A DNA stretch of 64,000 nt from positions 248,001 through 312,000 of the forward strand of contig NZ_VFNX01000002.1 in assembly GCF_006715785.1 (NCBI RefSeq), given 5' to 3'. The notes below the pieces were generated by a model. That model was given only the letters and a program-made list of their open reading frames with translations, was not told the origin of the DNA and did not search any database. A program made the translations under genes and the position numbers. Shown here piece after piece: positions 33,569-42,849 of the stretch; position 1 is the stretch's first letter, and every line of letters starts with the position of its first letter. The DNA comes from Streptomyces puniciscabiei (GTDB lineage Bacteria > Actinomycetota > Actinomycetes > Streptomycetales > Streptomycetaceae).

Positions 33569-34828
33569 GTGACACCGAAGATCGACTACCCAGGGGTGTT
33601 CGCCGCCCTTCCGAGCCCGTGCCTGGTGCTCGGCACGGACCTGGTGATCGCCGACGCCAACCCCGCCTTCTGCGAGGTGACCGGACGCAGCCGGGCCGAG
33701 CTGCTCGGGCAGTACCTCTTCGACTCCTTCCCGGACAACCCCGCCGACCCGGAGGCCGACGGGGTGGACACGCTGAAGGCCTCGCTTCACCGGGTCCTGT
33801 CCACCGGCCAGACCGATCACATGGCGTTGCAGAAGTACGACATCCCGGTCGCCGGCAACCTGGACGCGTTCAAGGAGCGGTGGTGGACCGCGATCAACGT
33901 GCCCGTCCTCGGCGCGGACGGAAAGGTCGCCTGGATCATCCACAGGTCCGAGGACATGACCGACGTCGTGCACGCCCGCCAGACCGCGCGCCTGCCCTCG
34001 GTCAGACCCGGCCGGGAAGCGGCCATGGAAGCCGAGCTGTACGCCCGGGCACGGCAGCTGCAACAGCTCAACGAGGAACTGCGACAAGCCCACGCCCGTG
34101 AACGGCGCATCGCCGTCGCCCTGCAGGAAGCCATGCTCCACTCCCCCGACCTGGCCCGGCACCCGAACATCGCCGTGCGCTACCTGCCCGCGACCGGATC
34201 ACTGAACGTGTGCGGCGACTGGTACGACGCGGTGGACCTGCCCGCGGACCGCTTCACCGTCACGGTCGGCGACGTGGTCGGCCACGGCCTGATGGCCGCC
34301 ACCGTCATGGGCAGGCTCCGCAGCGCACTGAGCGCCGCCACCCGCACCGTCCACGGCCCAGCCCAAGCCCTGGAGGTCCTCGGTCTCTACGCCCGCTCGG
34401 TCGAGGGAGCACTGGCCGCCACCGCCGTCCAGGTCCTCGTCGACTGCCACAGCCACCTGCTCATCTACAGCAGCGCCGGCCACCCCCCACCCGTGCTGCT
34501 GCACCCGGACGGCTCCTGCGAGCTGCTCGACCAGGCCACCGACCCACCGCTGGGCGCCCGGCTCGAACACGTCCCCCGCCCCCAGGCCAACAAGACCTAC
34601 ACCCCCGGCGACACCCTCATCCTCTACACCGACGGCCTGATCGAACGCCGAGATGAGGACATCGACGTCGGCCTGACCCGCCTGACCTCCACGCTCGCCA
34701 CCTGCACCGAGTTCGGCGCGGAACACCTCGCCGACGCCCTCCTCGCCCGCCTGGGCGTCGCCAGCGGTGCAGGCGACGACATCGCCATCGTCGTCGTCCG
34801 CCTGGACCGGACGACCCGACCGTACTGA
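33569..34828 (+). CDS. PAS-domain PP2C (SpoIIE-type) serine phosphatase
   Basis: 419 residues, GTG start with AGGA upstream. An N-terminal PAS domain (about 1-135: LPSPCLVLGTDLVIADANPA, FCEVTGRSRAELLGQYLFDS) is followed by a coiled coil (about 155-190: ARARQLQQLNEELRQAHARE) and a SpoIIE/RsbU-type phosphatase (about 195-415: NVCGDWYDAVDL, VGDVVGHGLMAATVMGRLRS, LIYSSAGHPPPVLL, LILYTDGLIERRDEDI, ASGAGDDIAIVVVRL). The aspartates of GDWYD, GDVVGHG, YTDG and GDD are the metal ligands. It should dephosphorylate an anti-sigma antagonist under a PAS-sensed signal. The partner is not encoded here. Confidence 0.93.
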   Translation: MTPKIDYPGVFAALPSPCLVLGTDLVIADANPAFCEVTGRSRAELLGQYLFDSFPDNPADPEADGVDTLKASLHRVLSTGQTDHMALQKYDIPVAGNLDAFKERWWTAINVPVLGADGKVAWIIHRSEDMTDVVHARQTARLPSVRPGREAAMEAELYARARQLQQLNEELRQAHARERRIAVALQEAMLHSPDLARHPNIAVRYLPATGSLNVCGDWYDAVDLPADRFTVTVGDVVGHGLMAATVMGRLRSALSAATRTVHGPAQALEVLGLYARSVEGALAATAVQVLVDCHSHLLIYSSAGHPPPVLLHPDGSCELLDQATDPPLGARLEHVPRPQANKTYTPGDTLILYTDGLIERRDEDIDVGLTRLTSTLATCTEFGAEHLADALLARLGVASGAGDDIAIVVVRLDRTTRPY

Positions 34829-34981
34829 TCAGCCCGATGTGGTCCCGTCGGGGGCCCACGAGCCGGCCCGGGCTGTGGCACCGCCCGGCCTCACCGTCCG
34901 GGGGTGCCTGCTCGTCCAGGATCCGTGCCTTACGGACGCTGCTGTTCAGAGTCGCCTTCGCCGTCAACTACTCCGTCCGCG

Positions 34982-36088
34982 TCATCCCGGCGGTGCCGTA
35001 CCGCCGGTCCACGCCGAAGCAGACGTGCCGGCGAGGGCCTGCCGGACCTCGGCTGCGGGGAATGGAGTGCGCTTGCTCTCCTTGACCAGTCGACGGTGAA
35101 AGGCATCCAGGACGACGGCGTGCGGGGCGTGGCGGTCGATGATCGCACCGATCTCAGGGGGAACACCATGGGGGCGGCGGCCTGCGATCCATTCACGGAG
35201 GAAGGTGCCGTGTTCCATCCCGCCTCGCACGGCTTCAGGCAGGTGGTGGCGCAACAGGTGATTGGGGGCATAGCAGCGGTCGTACACGAGGTGGTCGGCA
35301 AGGAAGGCGGCCTCCTGTGCCGAGAGGTCGAAGTCGCGGCTCAGTGCGAGCCCGAAGTCCGCGAAGTACACCTGCCGGCCATCGGTGAGCAGGTTGTCGA
35401 AGTGGGTGTCGAAGTGGACCAGCCCGCGTGAGCTCATGAACTCCGTGCCCCGCAGCAGCGCCTCCTCAACCCAGCCGTAGGCCGAGTCGCCTCCTGGCTC
35501 CGCCCGGCCCGCATCACGAATATCGCTGAGCCAGGCCGCGAGCGTCTGGGGCACATGCTCCAGGAAGAGGACCAGGCTGAAGGAGGAACTGCCGATGGCC
35601 TCCAGTCGACGGCGCACAGCAGGAGAGCCTTCCCAATGGGCGACGGCCCCCGCAACGCCTCCGAACGCGTCGGCGAAGTCGGCAGGTGGACGGTCCGGCA
35701 GGACTCGCCAGTGATACATCAGCGGGAATCCCGCGTACTCGTTCCTCAGGACCCAGGCGGTGGTCATGAAGTGCGCGGCCAGCTCACGCCAGGCCCCGAA
35801 CCCCGCCGAGCCCACCCCATACTGGTAGAAGAGCGGGAGCTCGAACAGATTGGCGGTGGAGCGCACGTGCTCCGGCCGCAACTCGATGTCCGTCAGCGGG
35901 AGCCGCTTCACGAAGACGCGCGTCCCCTCGACCTCCATCTCCGCCCACCTGCCACCGATGCCCGAACCGCCTGCTGGAGCGGCAGCCACGGCATCGCCGA
36001 GCCTGTGGTCGCTCAACAGGGAGAGCCGTGCTCCCACGGCCGCGTAAGCCGCCACCCGAGCAGCGGACAGGGACTCGGTCTCATCCAT
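34982..36088 (-). CDS. protein-kinase-fold protein, probable small-molecule or atypical kinase
   Basis: 368 residues from the ATG at 36088 (GGAG five bases upstream). A kinase-like catalytic loop HFDTHFDNLLTDGRQVYFAD and FGLALSRDF near residues 245-275 stand for the HxDxxxxN and DFG motifs. Upstream, VEGTRVFVKRLPLTDIEL supplies the ATP-binding Lys. The N-terminal glycine loop is not standard. The layout resembles uncharacterised streptomycete serine/threonine-kinase-like or phosphotransferase proteins. Target unknown. Its divergent neighbour is the Tat-exported FAD oxidoreductase. Confidence 0.7.
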   Translation of the reverse strand: MDETESLSAARVAAYAAVGARLSLLSDHRLGDAVAAAPAGGSGIGGRWAEMEVEGTRVFVKRLPLTDIELRPEHVRSTANLFELPLFYQYGVGSAGFGAWRELAAHFMTTAWVLRNEYAGFPLMYHWRVLPDRPPADFADAFGGVAGAVAHWEGSPAVRRRLEAIGSSSFSLVLFLEHVPQTLAAWLSDIRDAGRAEPGGDSAYGWVEEALLRGTEFMSSRGLVHFDTHFDNLLTDGRQVYFADFGLALSRDFDLSAQEAAFLADHLVYDRCYAPNHLLRHHLPEAVRGGMEHGTFLREWIAGRRPHGVPPEIGAIIDRHAPHAVVLDAFHRRLVKESKRTPFPAAEVRQALAGTSASAWTGGTAPPG

Positions 36089-36228
36089 GGCGACTCCAGC
36101 ATGACATTTACGGCGGCCGCAGTTGATCATGTCAGAAGTCCCGGGAGAACTCGTCCAGGGTGAGGATGCTGTGGAGGACGGGAAACAGGCTTCCGGGCTC
36201 CGGGAACCCTCCCTACCCTCCCGGAATC

Positions 36229-38046
36229 ATGACAACAGAACACGCGCAGCAGCCCCAGCCGCCCCTCGGACACTCCCGCAGACGTTTCCTCACGGCCGCC
36301 GGCGGCGCGGTCGGTGCGACCGCGTTACGGCCCGGGGCGCGGGCCGCGGCGGCCACGCCTTCCCGGCGGCGCGTCGCCGTTCTCGGGGGCGGCGTCTCCG
36401 GGCTCAGCGCCGCCCACGAACTCGCCGAGCGCGGCTACGCCGTCACCGTCTACGAGTACTACGACACCCTCGGCGGCAAGGCCCGCTCGATGGACGTTCC
36501 CGGCACGGCCGCCGGCGGCCGCAAGCCCCTGCCCGGCGAACACGGCTTCCGCTTCTTCCCCGGCTTCTACCGGAACCTTCCGGACACGATGCGCCGCATC
36601 CCGTTCCCCGGCAACGCCGGCAGCGTCCACGACAACCTCCGCAACGCCACCGAGGAGTTGTTCGCCCGCGGCTCGGGCCGCCCCGACCTGCACTTCCCGC
36701 TGCGCCGGATCACGACCCCGCCGGCGCCCGGCGACATCACCCCGTCCTGGATCCGCGACCAGATCCTGTCCGCCCTGGACGTGGTGACCCGCCTGCCCGC
36801 CCACGAGGCCGCCTACTTCGCCGACCGTCTCCTCGTCCACCTCACCAGTTGCGACGCACGCCGCGAGGGCCAGTGGGAGAAGGTCGCCTGGTGGGACTTC
36901 ATCCGCGCGGGCGAGATGAGCAGGGAGTACCAGACGCTCCTCGGCATCGGACAGACCCGCAACCTCGTCGCCACCCGCGCCGAAGTGGCGTCGACCAGGA
37001 CCGTCGGCCGCGTCATCATCGAGGCCCTGATCCTGTGGGGCCTGCTCGGCCGCGGGCTGGACGGCGACGCCGACATCGACCGCGTCCTGAACGCTCCCAC
37101 CAGCGAGGCCTGGATCGACCCCTGGGAGGCGCATCTGCGCACGCTCGGCGTCGACTTCGTGACCGGCACGCAGGTACTGGAGGTCGGGTACGAGGGCGGC
37201 CGGGTGACCGGCGTCCGCGTCGAGGCCCGCGACGGCGGTCGCGAGCGCACGGTCACCGCCGACCACTACGTCTCCGCGATGCCCGTCGAGCACGCCCGCG
37301 CCACCTGGGGCAGGGCCCTTCGCGCCGCCGACCCGCAGCTCGGCCGCTGCGACGCGCTGAAGACGGACTGGATGACCGGTGTGATGTTCTACCTGCGCAC
37401 GCCCACACCCGTCGTGCACGGCCACATCAACTGCCTCGACTCACCCTGGTCGGTGACGGCCGTCGGCCAGGCGCAGTTCTGGGACGTACGGGACTTCTCC
37501 CGCGACTACGGCGACGGGCGGGCCCACGACTGCCTCTCCGCGATCGTCTCGGAGTGGGACAAGCCCGGAATCCTGTACGGCAAGACGGCCAAGGAGTGCA
37601 CCAGGGACGAGATCGTCGCCGAGCTGTGGGCGCAGCTCAAGGACGGGCTGAACGACGCGGGCAAGACCACGCTCAGGGACGAGGACCGCCTCGGCTGGTT
37701 CATGGACCCGGCGGTCACGGGCCTCGGCGGCCCCGACCCGCACAACCGCGAGCAGCTCCTCATCCACCCGACGGGCACGCTCTACCATCGTCCCTCGGCG
37801 CGGACGGCGATCCCGAACTTCTTCCTCGCGGGCGACTACGTCCGCACCGACGTCGATCTCGCGACCATGGAAGGCGCCAACGAATCCGCACGGCGAGCCG
37901 TCAACGCCCTGCTCGACGCGGACCGTTCGGACGCCGAGCGGTGCCGTGTGTGGGAGCTGTACCGGCCGCCGGAGATGGAGCCCCTGAAGCGGATCGACGA
38001 GGTGCGCTACAGGCTGGGGCTGCCCAACACCTTCGACCTGGGGTGA
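36229..38046 (+). CDS. Tat-exported FAD-dependent oxidoreductase of the phytoene-desaturase / amine-oxidase type
   Basis: 605 residues from the ATG at 36229. A twin-arginine signal, HSRRRFLTAAGGAVGATAL, begins near residue 15. The Rossmann FAD motif VAVLGGGVSGLSAAHELAER and the family's LGGKAR box follow at about 50-85. GEHGFRFFPGFYRNLPDTM and the C-terminal NFFLAGDYVRTDVDLATMEG, ANESARRAVNAL complete a desaturase/hydroxysqualene-dehydroxylase-like protein. These enzymes desaturate or rearrange isoprenoids or amines. Tat export means it is folded with FAD before leaving the cytoplasm, unusual for a carotenoid desaturase. Substrate unknown. A strong terminator follows. Confidence 0.9.
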   Translation: MTTEHAQQPQPPLGHSRRRFLTAAGGAVGATALRPGARAAAATPSRRRVAVLGGGVSGLSAAHELAERGYAVTVYEYYDTLGGKARSMDVPGTAAGGRKPLPGEHGFRFFPGFYRNLPDTMRRIPFPGNAGSVHDNLRNATEELFARGSGRPDLHFPLRRITTPPAPGDITPSWIRDQILSALDVVTRLPAHEAAYFADRLLVHLTSCDARREGQWEKVAWWDFIRAGEMSREYQTLLGIGQTRNLVATRAEVASTRTVGRVIIEALILWGLLGRGLDGDADIDRVLNAPTSEAWIDPWEAHLRTLGVDFVTGTQVLEVGYEGGRVTGVRVEARDGGRERTVTADHYVSAMPVEHARATWGRALRAADPQLGRCDALKTDWMTGVMFYLRTPTPVVHGHINCLDSPWSVTAVGQAQFWDVRDFSRDYGDGRAHDCLSAIVSEWDKPGILYGKTAKECTRDEIVAELWAQLKDGLNDAGKTTLRDEDRLGWFMDPAVTGLGGPDPHNREQLLIHPTGTLYHRPSARTAIPNFFLAGDYVRTDVDLATMEGANESARRAVNALLDADRSDAERCRVWELYRPPEMEPLKRIDEVRYRLGLPNTFDLG

Positions 38047-38083
38047 GGCGGAAGGGCCGCTGCTCCGGTGGCCGTCGTTCAGC

Positions 38084-38113
38084 CCTGCGGCGCGCTGAGG
38101 GGCGCGCCGCAGG
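38084..38113 (+). terminator. terminator of the FAD oxidoreductase gene
   Basis: CCTGCGGCGCGC-TGAGGG-GCGCGCCGCAGG, a perfect 12-bp stem with a six-base loop, 38 bases after the stop codon. Confidence 0.85.
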
Positions 38114-38430
38114 AAGCGCGGACACCGAGGACGGTCGTCAGTGCGCCGGGAAGTTCGGCGGCGGTACGGCGAAGACGGCGGTCGGCCAGCCGGTCGGGCC
38201 GCGGAGCAACTCGGCCGCGGCCCCGCGCCCTTTCGGTGGCGCCGAAGCGGGAGCGACGGATACGGCGTTCGAACCAGGCGAAGCGCGCATAGCGGCAGCC
38301 ATCGCTGCCGGCGACCGTCTGGTGACGACCGAATCGAACCGGCCCTGACTCGGAATCAGATCTGGAAGTGCATCGTCGACCCAGTCGACGGCGCTGCCCG
38401 GATGAACGCGCTGTCCGTGTTCCCGTAGCT
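38114..38430. other. no recognisable gene
   Basis: 317 bases between the terminator and the end of the convergent NmrA-like gene. No gene or RNA recognised. Confidence 0.3.
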
Positions 38431-39261
38431 TCAGTTCCAGTGGCCTGCGGCGGCGGTCTCGGTGACGAACTCCTCGAAGTTCCTGGGTGGTCGGCCGAGG
38501 GCTCGCTCCACGCCGTCGGAGAGCGTGGCGCCCGAGCCTTCACGGATGGCCACGAGGAGTTCCGCGAGCAGTCGGGCGACGTCGGGTGAGACGCCGGCGG
38601 CGACCTGGCGCTCGACGAATGCCTCTGGATCGACGTCGAGGTGACGGATCGTGCGGCCGGTGGCCCGGGCGATCAGGCCGGCCGCTTCCCCGAAGCTGAT
38701 GGGCCGGGGTCCGGTCAGGTCGTAGACCTGCCCGCTGTGGCGGTCTTCGGTCAGCGCCGCGACGGCGACGGCGGCGATGTCATCGGCGTCGACGAACGGA
38801 GTGCGCCCGTCACCGGTGGGCAGGGCCAGGGTTCCGGCGAGGATCCCGTGCCGCCAGGGTCCCTCGCTGAAGTTCTGCGCGAACCACTGCGGACGCAGGA
38901 TGGTCCAGTCGAGGCCACAGCCTCGCACGGCCTGCTCGGCGGCGTGCAGGGGATGCCCGTTCTCGCCGGCGCGTGGGGCCGACAGCAGCACCAGGCGGCG
39001 CACGCCCGCGGTGACCGCCTCGGCCACCAACCGGGGCAGGCGCGCCTGGTGGTTGGTGCTCGCCGACAGGCTGGGCTCCACGAGGTAGGCGGCCGTGACG
39101 CCGTCGAGCGCGGACGCCCAGCTCGCCGGGTCGTCAAGGTCGATGCGGAGGTCGCCGCCGGTGCGTGACGCCGTGCGGACCTGCAGGCCGGCGGCCTGCA
39201 GGCGCCGGGCGATGCGGCTGCCGGTCTTGCCGGTGCCGCCGAGGACAAGGATGGTCTTCAT
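38431..39261 (-). CDS. NmrA-like NAD(P)-binding protein
   Basis: 276 residues, ATG at 39261. MKTILVLGGTGKTGSRIARR is a classical GxxGxxG Rossmann start, followed by LQVRTASRTGGDLRIDLDDP. Later segments (LDWTILRPQWFAQNFSEGPW, FVDADDIAAVAVAAL, SFGEAAGLIARATGR) are typical of the NmrA/NAD(P)H-quinone-oxidoreductase-2 group. Probably a redox enzyme or sensor. It is divergent from an AraC-type regulator over 81 bases and is its likely target. It is only distantly related in sequence to the NmrA-like protein at 19.7 kb. Confidence 0.88.
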   Translation of the reverse strand: MKTILVLGGTGKTGSRIARRLQAAGLQVRTASRTGGDLRIDLDDPASWASALDGVTAAYLVEPSLSASTNHQARLPRLVAEAVTAGVRRLVLLSAPRAGENGHPLHAAEQAVRGCGLDWTILRPQWFAQNFSEGPWRHGILAGTLALPTGDGRTPFVDADDIAAVAVAALTEDRHSGQVYDLTGPRPISFGEAAGLIARATGRTIRHLDVDPEAFVERQVAAGVSPDVARLLAELLVAIREGSGATLSDGVERALGRPPRNFEEFVTETAAAGHWN

Positions 39262-39342
39262 GCCGTCCAGCCAACCCCCGGAGCGGTGGACGATCCATGG
39301 GAGAGTGTCCTGACTTCCTTTGTGATCGTCTAGCGTTGATGC

Positions 39343-40284
39343 GTGGACGTCTTCAGCGATCTGCTGCGCCGGGCGCGGGCCAGGAACGCGTGGGTCAGGC
39401 AACTCATCCAGCGTCCCCCGTGGTCACTGAGCTTCACCGATCCGCCACCTCTCACGGTCGTGACCACGCTCGCCGGTCACGCGTCGGTACGGATCGACGA
39501 CGCGGGCACCGCACCGGTACGCCTCGCGGCCGGCGACATCGCCCTCATCACCCGTCCCGGCTGGTACACCATCGCCGATGACCCTTCCACCCCGCCTCAG
39601 GTCGTGATCCACGGGCGGACGAAACGCGTCGTGGACGGTGCCGCGAAGGCGCCGGACGCGCAGCGGAGCCTGGCTCCACGCACCTACGGCGACGGCCTGC
39701 CCGGGGCCACGGTCATGCTTCGCGGCGCCTACGACCTCCGCGGCGACGTCGGAGACCGTCTGCTCGGCATGCTGCCGCCGCTGGCGGTGGTACCCACCGG
39801 ACAGGCGACCCGGGCGGCACTGGACCTGCTCGCCACCGAGGCCACCCGCGAGGAACCGGGGCAGGACGCCGTGCTGGACCGGATGCTGGACCTGTTGCTC
39901 GTGCTGGCGTTGCGGGCCTGGTGCGCCGAAGCGGAAACGGCGCCGGCCTGGTACCGGGCGCTGACCGACCCGGTGATCGGCGAGGCACTGCACCTGCTGC
40001 ACGAGGACCCCGCCCACCGGTGGACGGTCGCCGAACTCGCCACCCGGTCCGGCATCTCCCGTGCGGGGTTCGCCGCCCGTTTCACCACGCTGGTCGGCGA
40101 ACCGCCGCTCACCTACCTCACCGGCTGGCGTATGACCGTGGCGGCCGACCTGCTGCGAGAGACCGACACGACCGTCGCCGCCGTGGCTCGCGAGGTCGGG
40201 TACGAGGACCCCTTCGCCTTCAGCGTGGCGTTCAAGCGCACGCGCGGCGTCAGCCCATCGATCTGGCGCCGCCAGACGCACTGA
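39343..40284 (+). CDS. AraC-family regulator with cupin N-domain
   Basis: 313 residues, GTG at 39343. An N-terminal cupin_6-type sensory domain (VTTLAGHASVRIDDAGTAPV, AGDIALITRPGWYTI) is followed by two AraC helix-turn-helix units (WTVAELATRSGISRAGFAAR and TVAAVAREVGYEDPFAFSVA). This is the common streptomycete arrangement of AraC next to an NAD(P)-binding oxidoreductase, here the divergent NmrA-like gene. It probably activates that gene in response to a reactive or redox-active small molecule. Confidence 0.92.
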   Translation: MDVFSDLLRRARARNAWVRQLIQRPPWSLSFTDPPPLTVVTTLAGHASVRIDDAGTAPVRLAAGDIALITRPGWYTIADDPSTPPQVVIHGRTKRVVDGAAKAPDAQRSLAPRTYGDGLPGATVMLRGAYDLRGDVGDRLLGMLPPLAVVPTGQATRAALDLLATEATREEPGQDAVLDRMLDLLLVLALRAWCAEAETAPAWYRALTDPVIGEALHLLHEDPAHRWTVAELATRSGISRAGFAARFTTLVGEPPLTYLTGWRMTVAADLLRETDTTVAAVAREVGYEDPFAFSVAFKRTRGVSPSIWRRQTH

Positions 40285-40333
40285 TCCCGGCGGGAAGACG
40301 TCTTTGCCCCGGCGGCATGGTCCGGCACCGGTC

Positions 40334-40987
40334 TCAGGCCGCCCGTGTGCTCTCCAGGTACCGCAGAACCGCCAGGACGCGCCGGTGGCCCGTCTCCGAC
40401 GGGGGCAGGCCGAGCTTGGCGAAGATGTTGGCGATGTGTTTTTCCACCGCTCGTTCGGAGACGGTGAACGCGAGGGCGATGGACTGGTTCGTGCGGCCCT
40501 CGGCCATCAGCGCGAGAACCTCGCGTTCGCGCGGGGTGAGCGTGTCGAGGGCCGTGGCCCGACGGCTCGCCCCGAACAACTGGGCCACCACCTCGGGATC
40601 CAGCACCGTACCGCCGGCCGCGACCCGCTCGAGTGCGGCCACGAACTCCCCTATGTCGACGACCCGTTCCTTCAGCAGGTACCCGAACCCTGAGGGGTCG
40701 CTCAGCATGCGAGCCGCGTACGTCGTCTCCACGTACTGCGAGAACAGCAGCACTCCGGTATCAGGGTGCTCCGCGCGAAGCCGCAGGGCAGCCCGTACCC
40801 CTTCGTCGGTCTGGGTCGGCGGCAGACGGATGTCGATGACGGCGACATCGGGTTCATGCTCGGCGACGGTGACGAGCAGCGATTCCGCGTCGCCGACGGC
40901 CGCCGCGACCTCGATCCCCCGCAGTCCCAGAAGCTGGACCAGGCCGTCGCGCAGCAGCGCGGAGTCCTCGGCGATGACGACGCGCAT
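40334..40987 (-). CDS. NarL/FixJ-family response regulator
   Basis: 217 residues, ATG at 40987. Receiver domain about 1-120: MRVVIAEDSALLRDGLVQLL, then DVAVIDIRLPPTQTDEG with the phospho-acceptor Asp (about 52), and the conserved Lys in GYLLKERV. C-terminal LuxR-type helix-turn-helix about 150-215: LTPREREVLALMAEGRTNQS, ERAVEKHIANIFAKLGL. Nine bases after the histidine kinase stop, so one operon and an obvious pair. Confidence 0.95.
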   Translation of the reverse strand: MRVVIAEDSALLRDGLVQLLGLRGIEVAAAVGDAESLLVTVAEHEPDVAVIDIRLPPTQTDEGVRAALRLRAEHPDTGVLLFSQYVETTYAARMLSDPSGFGYLLKERVVDIGEFVAALERVAAGGTVLDPEVVAQLFGASRRATALDTLTPREREVLALMAEGRTNQSIALAFTVSERAVEKHIANIFAKLGLPPSETGHRRVLAVLRYLESTRAA

Positions 40988-40996
40988 CCCGTTCCC

Positions 40997-42274
40997 TCAC
41001 AGTGGCAGTTCGACGGTGACCACGGTAGGTCCTCCCGGTGGGCTGTCGCAGGTCAACGTGCCGTCCACGGTGCGGATCCGGGCCAGCAGGCCGGTGAGTC
41101 CGGAGCCGGCGCCGACCGTGGCACCGCCCCGGCCGTCGTCGGTGACGCTCAGGCGCAGCCGTCCGTCGGCGGCGGTGACGGTGAGCCGCACCTCGTCGGC
41201 GCCACTGTGTTTCGTGGCGTTGGCGAGGAGTTCGGCAGCGCAGAAGTAGATGATGGTCTCCAGGGCCGGGCTGGGGCGGATGGTGATGCCGGTGCAGAGG
41301 GTGACGGGGAGGGCGCTGTCCGCGGCGAGGGTGGCGAGGGCCGCTTCGAGTCCCTCGTCGAGAACGGGCGGGTGGATCCCTTTGACCAGGTGGCGCAGGT
41401 CGGCGATGGCCTGCGTGGCGCCCGAGCGGGCCGTGTCCACGGCGGCGAGGACCCGCTCGCGGTCGGCGCCCATGGTGACCAGCTCCCGGATGACGGTGAG
41501 GTGCATGCCCAGGCTCACCAGGCGGGCCTGCGTGCCGTCGTGCAGGTCCCGTTCGATACGACGGAGGGTTGCGGCGGCGTCGTCGACCGCCTGGGCGCGG
41601 GTCTCCTCGAGGGTGCGGATACGGCGTTCGGCGGCGTCGGGCCCGAGCAGGGCGGCGAGCAGTGCCCGATGGGGAGCGAGGGCGTGGCGCACCAGGTGCG
41701 GGGCCGCGACCAGGAGCAGCAGGCCCGCGGTGACGGGTATCAGCCAGCGCGGCCAGGAGTCGACCTGGAAACCGAGGACCTGCAAGGAGACATGGGTGAT
41801 CGAACCGTCCGGGTGGTGCACCGTGTGGTAGTCCACGTGCTCGATCAGCGGGTGCAGGGTGAACAGGGCGCCATAGACATAGCCGATGGCTGCGGCGATG
41901 TAGGCGAGGACCGCGGTGAACGGCGCCAGCAGCGCGCACCCGACGGCCTTCCAGCCCGTGCGGTTCCCCAACACGGTGCGTCTCCAGGCGAGGGGGCCAC
42001 GCGCAGCGCTGGGCAACGGGGGCTCGATCTCCAGCCCCAGTAGCCCGCGCGCCAAGGCCCGTTGCAGCGCGCCGAGTGCAAGCGCCGCCCGCACCGTGCC
42101 GGCCAGCAGCCACACACCCAGCGGGGTCACCGACAGCAGGCAGCCGAAGGCCAGTCCGGCCAGGGTGAGCCAACTGCCCGCGATCGCGAGCGGGAAGGCC
42201 AGCGCGCTGTAGAGGAGGGCGGCCAGCGCGGGCGGGCTGAACCCGGCGGCGGCGAGGGAGTGGAGACGCTGCAT
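40997..42274 (-). CDS. two-component sensor histidine kinase
   Basis: 425 residues, ATG at 42274. The N-terminal half holds about five to six hydrophobic helices in the streptomycete putative-sensor arrangement (LAIAGSWLTLAGLAFGCLLS, later LIPVTAGLLLLVAAPHLV). The phospho-acceptor segment is RIERDLHDGTQARLVSLGMH (HisKA_3 type, His at about 236), followed by an ATPase domain with ELLANATKHSGADEV, VTDDGRGGA and GSGLTGLLARIRTVDGTL. It phosphorylates the response regulator encoded next. The signal may be membrane-borne, sensed together with the upstream membrane protein. Confidence 0.95.
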   Translation of the reverse strand: MQRLHSLAAAGFSPPALAALLYSALAFPLAIAGSWLTLAGLAFGCLLSVTPLGVWLLAGTVRAALALGALQRALARGLLGLEIEPPLPSAARGPLAWRRTVLGNRTGWKAVGCALLAPFTAVLAYIAAAIGYVYGALFTLHPLIEHVDYHTVHHPDGSITHVSLQVLGFQVDSWPRWLIPVTAGLLLLVAAPHLVRHALAPHRALLAALLGPDAAERRIRTLEETRAQAVDDAAATLRRIERDLHDGTQARLVSLGMHLTVIRELVTMGADRERVLAAVDTARSGATQAIADLRHLVKGIHPPVLDEGLEAALATLAADSALPVTLCTGITIRPSPALETIIYFCAAELLANATKHSGADEVRLTVTAADGRLRLSVTDDGRGGATVGAGSGLTGLLARIRTVDGTLTCDSPPGGPTVVTVELPL

Positions 42275-42354
42275 GGTGCCAACCTAGTTCTGCTGCTGGG
42301 TCGTTCACCGAGTGTTGATGCGCGGGCGAACGGCCGGAGGACCGGCGTGCGGAG

Positions 42355-42849
42355 CTAGGAGAGCAGGCGGCGGGCGATGCGCAACTGGAGCGCGGCCATG
42401 GCCCGGCCCAGCCAGGGCATGAGCAGCAGGAACCCGACCCCGCCGACGACCGCGTGGAAGGCGTAGGCACCGGCGAACGTGGGGCCACCCCAGGCATCGG
42501 AGTAGTCGGAGCCGGCACGAAGGGGCCATCCGAGGTTCATCGGGACGATCGACCAGCCATACAGGGTGACCGCCATGACCGCGAGGTTCACGGGGGTGGC
42601 CAGCAGGGCATGGACCAGGCCCCGTCGGCTGCCCGGCAGTTCGGCGCCGAGCAGGCGACGCACGAGTCCCCGTTGTATGCGCCCCGCCGGACCGCCGACC
42701 AGGGCGAGTGGGACGCACAGGACACCGACCGGGAAGGCGAGCAGGGCATAGGCGGCCCTTCGCCAGGCCGCTGCCGTGAACGGCTCCCGGAGCACCCGGC
42801 GGATGCGGAGGGCCGCGGCTGGGGCGGTGCGAACGGATGCGGTGGCCAT
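42355..42849 (-). CDS. membrane protein related to the kinase's sensor domain
   Basis: 164 residues. The ATG at 42849 follows an excellent AAGGAG site. Four predicted transmembrane helices, no enzymatic motif. Its layout (RRVLREPFTAAAWRRAAYAL, LLAFPVGVLCVPLALVGGPA, GRIQRGLVRRLLG) parallels the N-terminal membrane half of the histidine kinase encoded 80 bases downstream, and it ends near the point where the kinase gains its catalytic domains. I infer a stand-alone sensor or modulator made with the kinase, first gene of the three-gene operon. Confidence 0.75.
   Translation of the reverse strand: MATASVRTAPAAALRIRRVLREPFTAAAWRRAAYALLAFPVGVLCVPLALVGGPAGRIQRGLVRRLLGAELPGSRRGLVHALLATPVNLAVMAVTLYGWSIVPMNLGWPLRAGSDYSDAWGGPTFAGAYAFHAVVGGVGFLLLMPWLGRAMAALQLRIARRLLS

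Noticed and set aside
38310..38350. Possible tRNA T-loop (GGTTCGATTC on the minus strand)
   Set aside because: The flanking T-stem and acceptor stem do not pair and no anticodon arm can be drawn.
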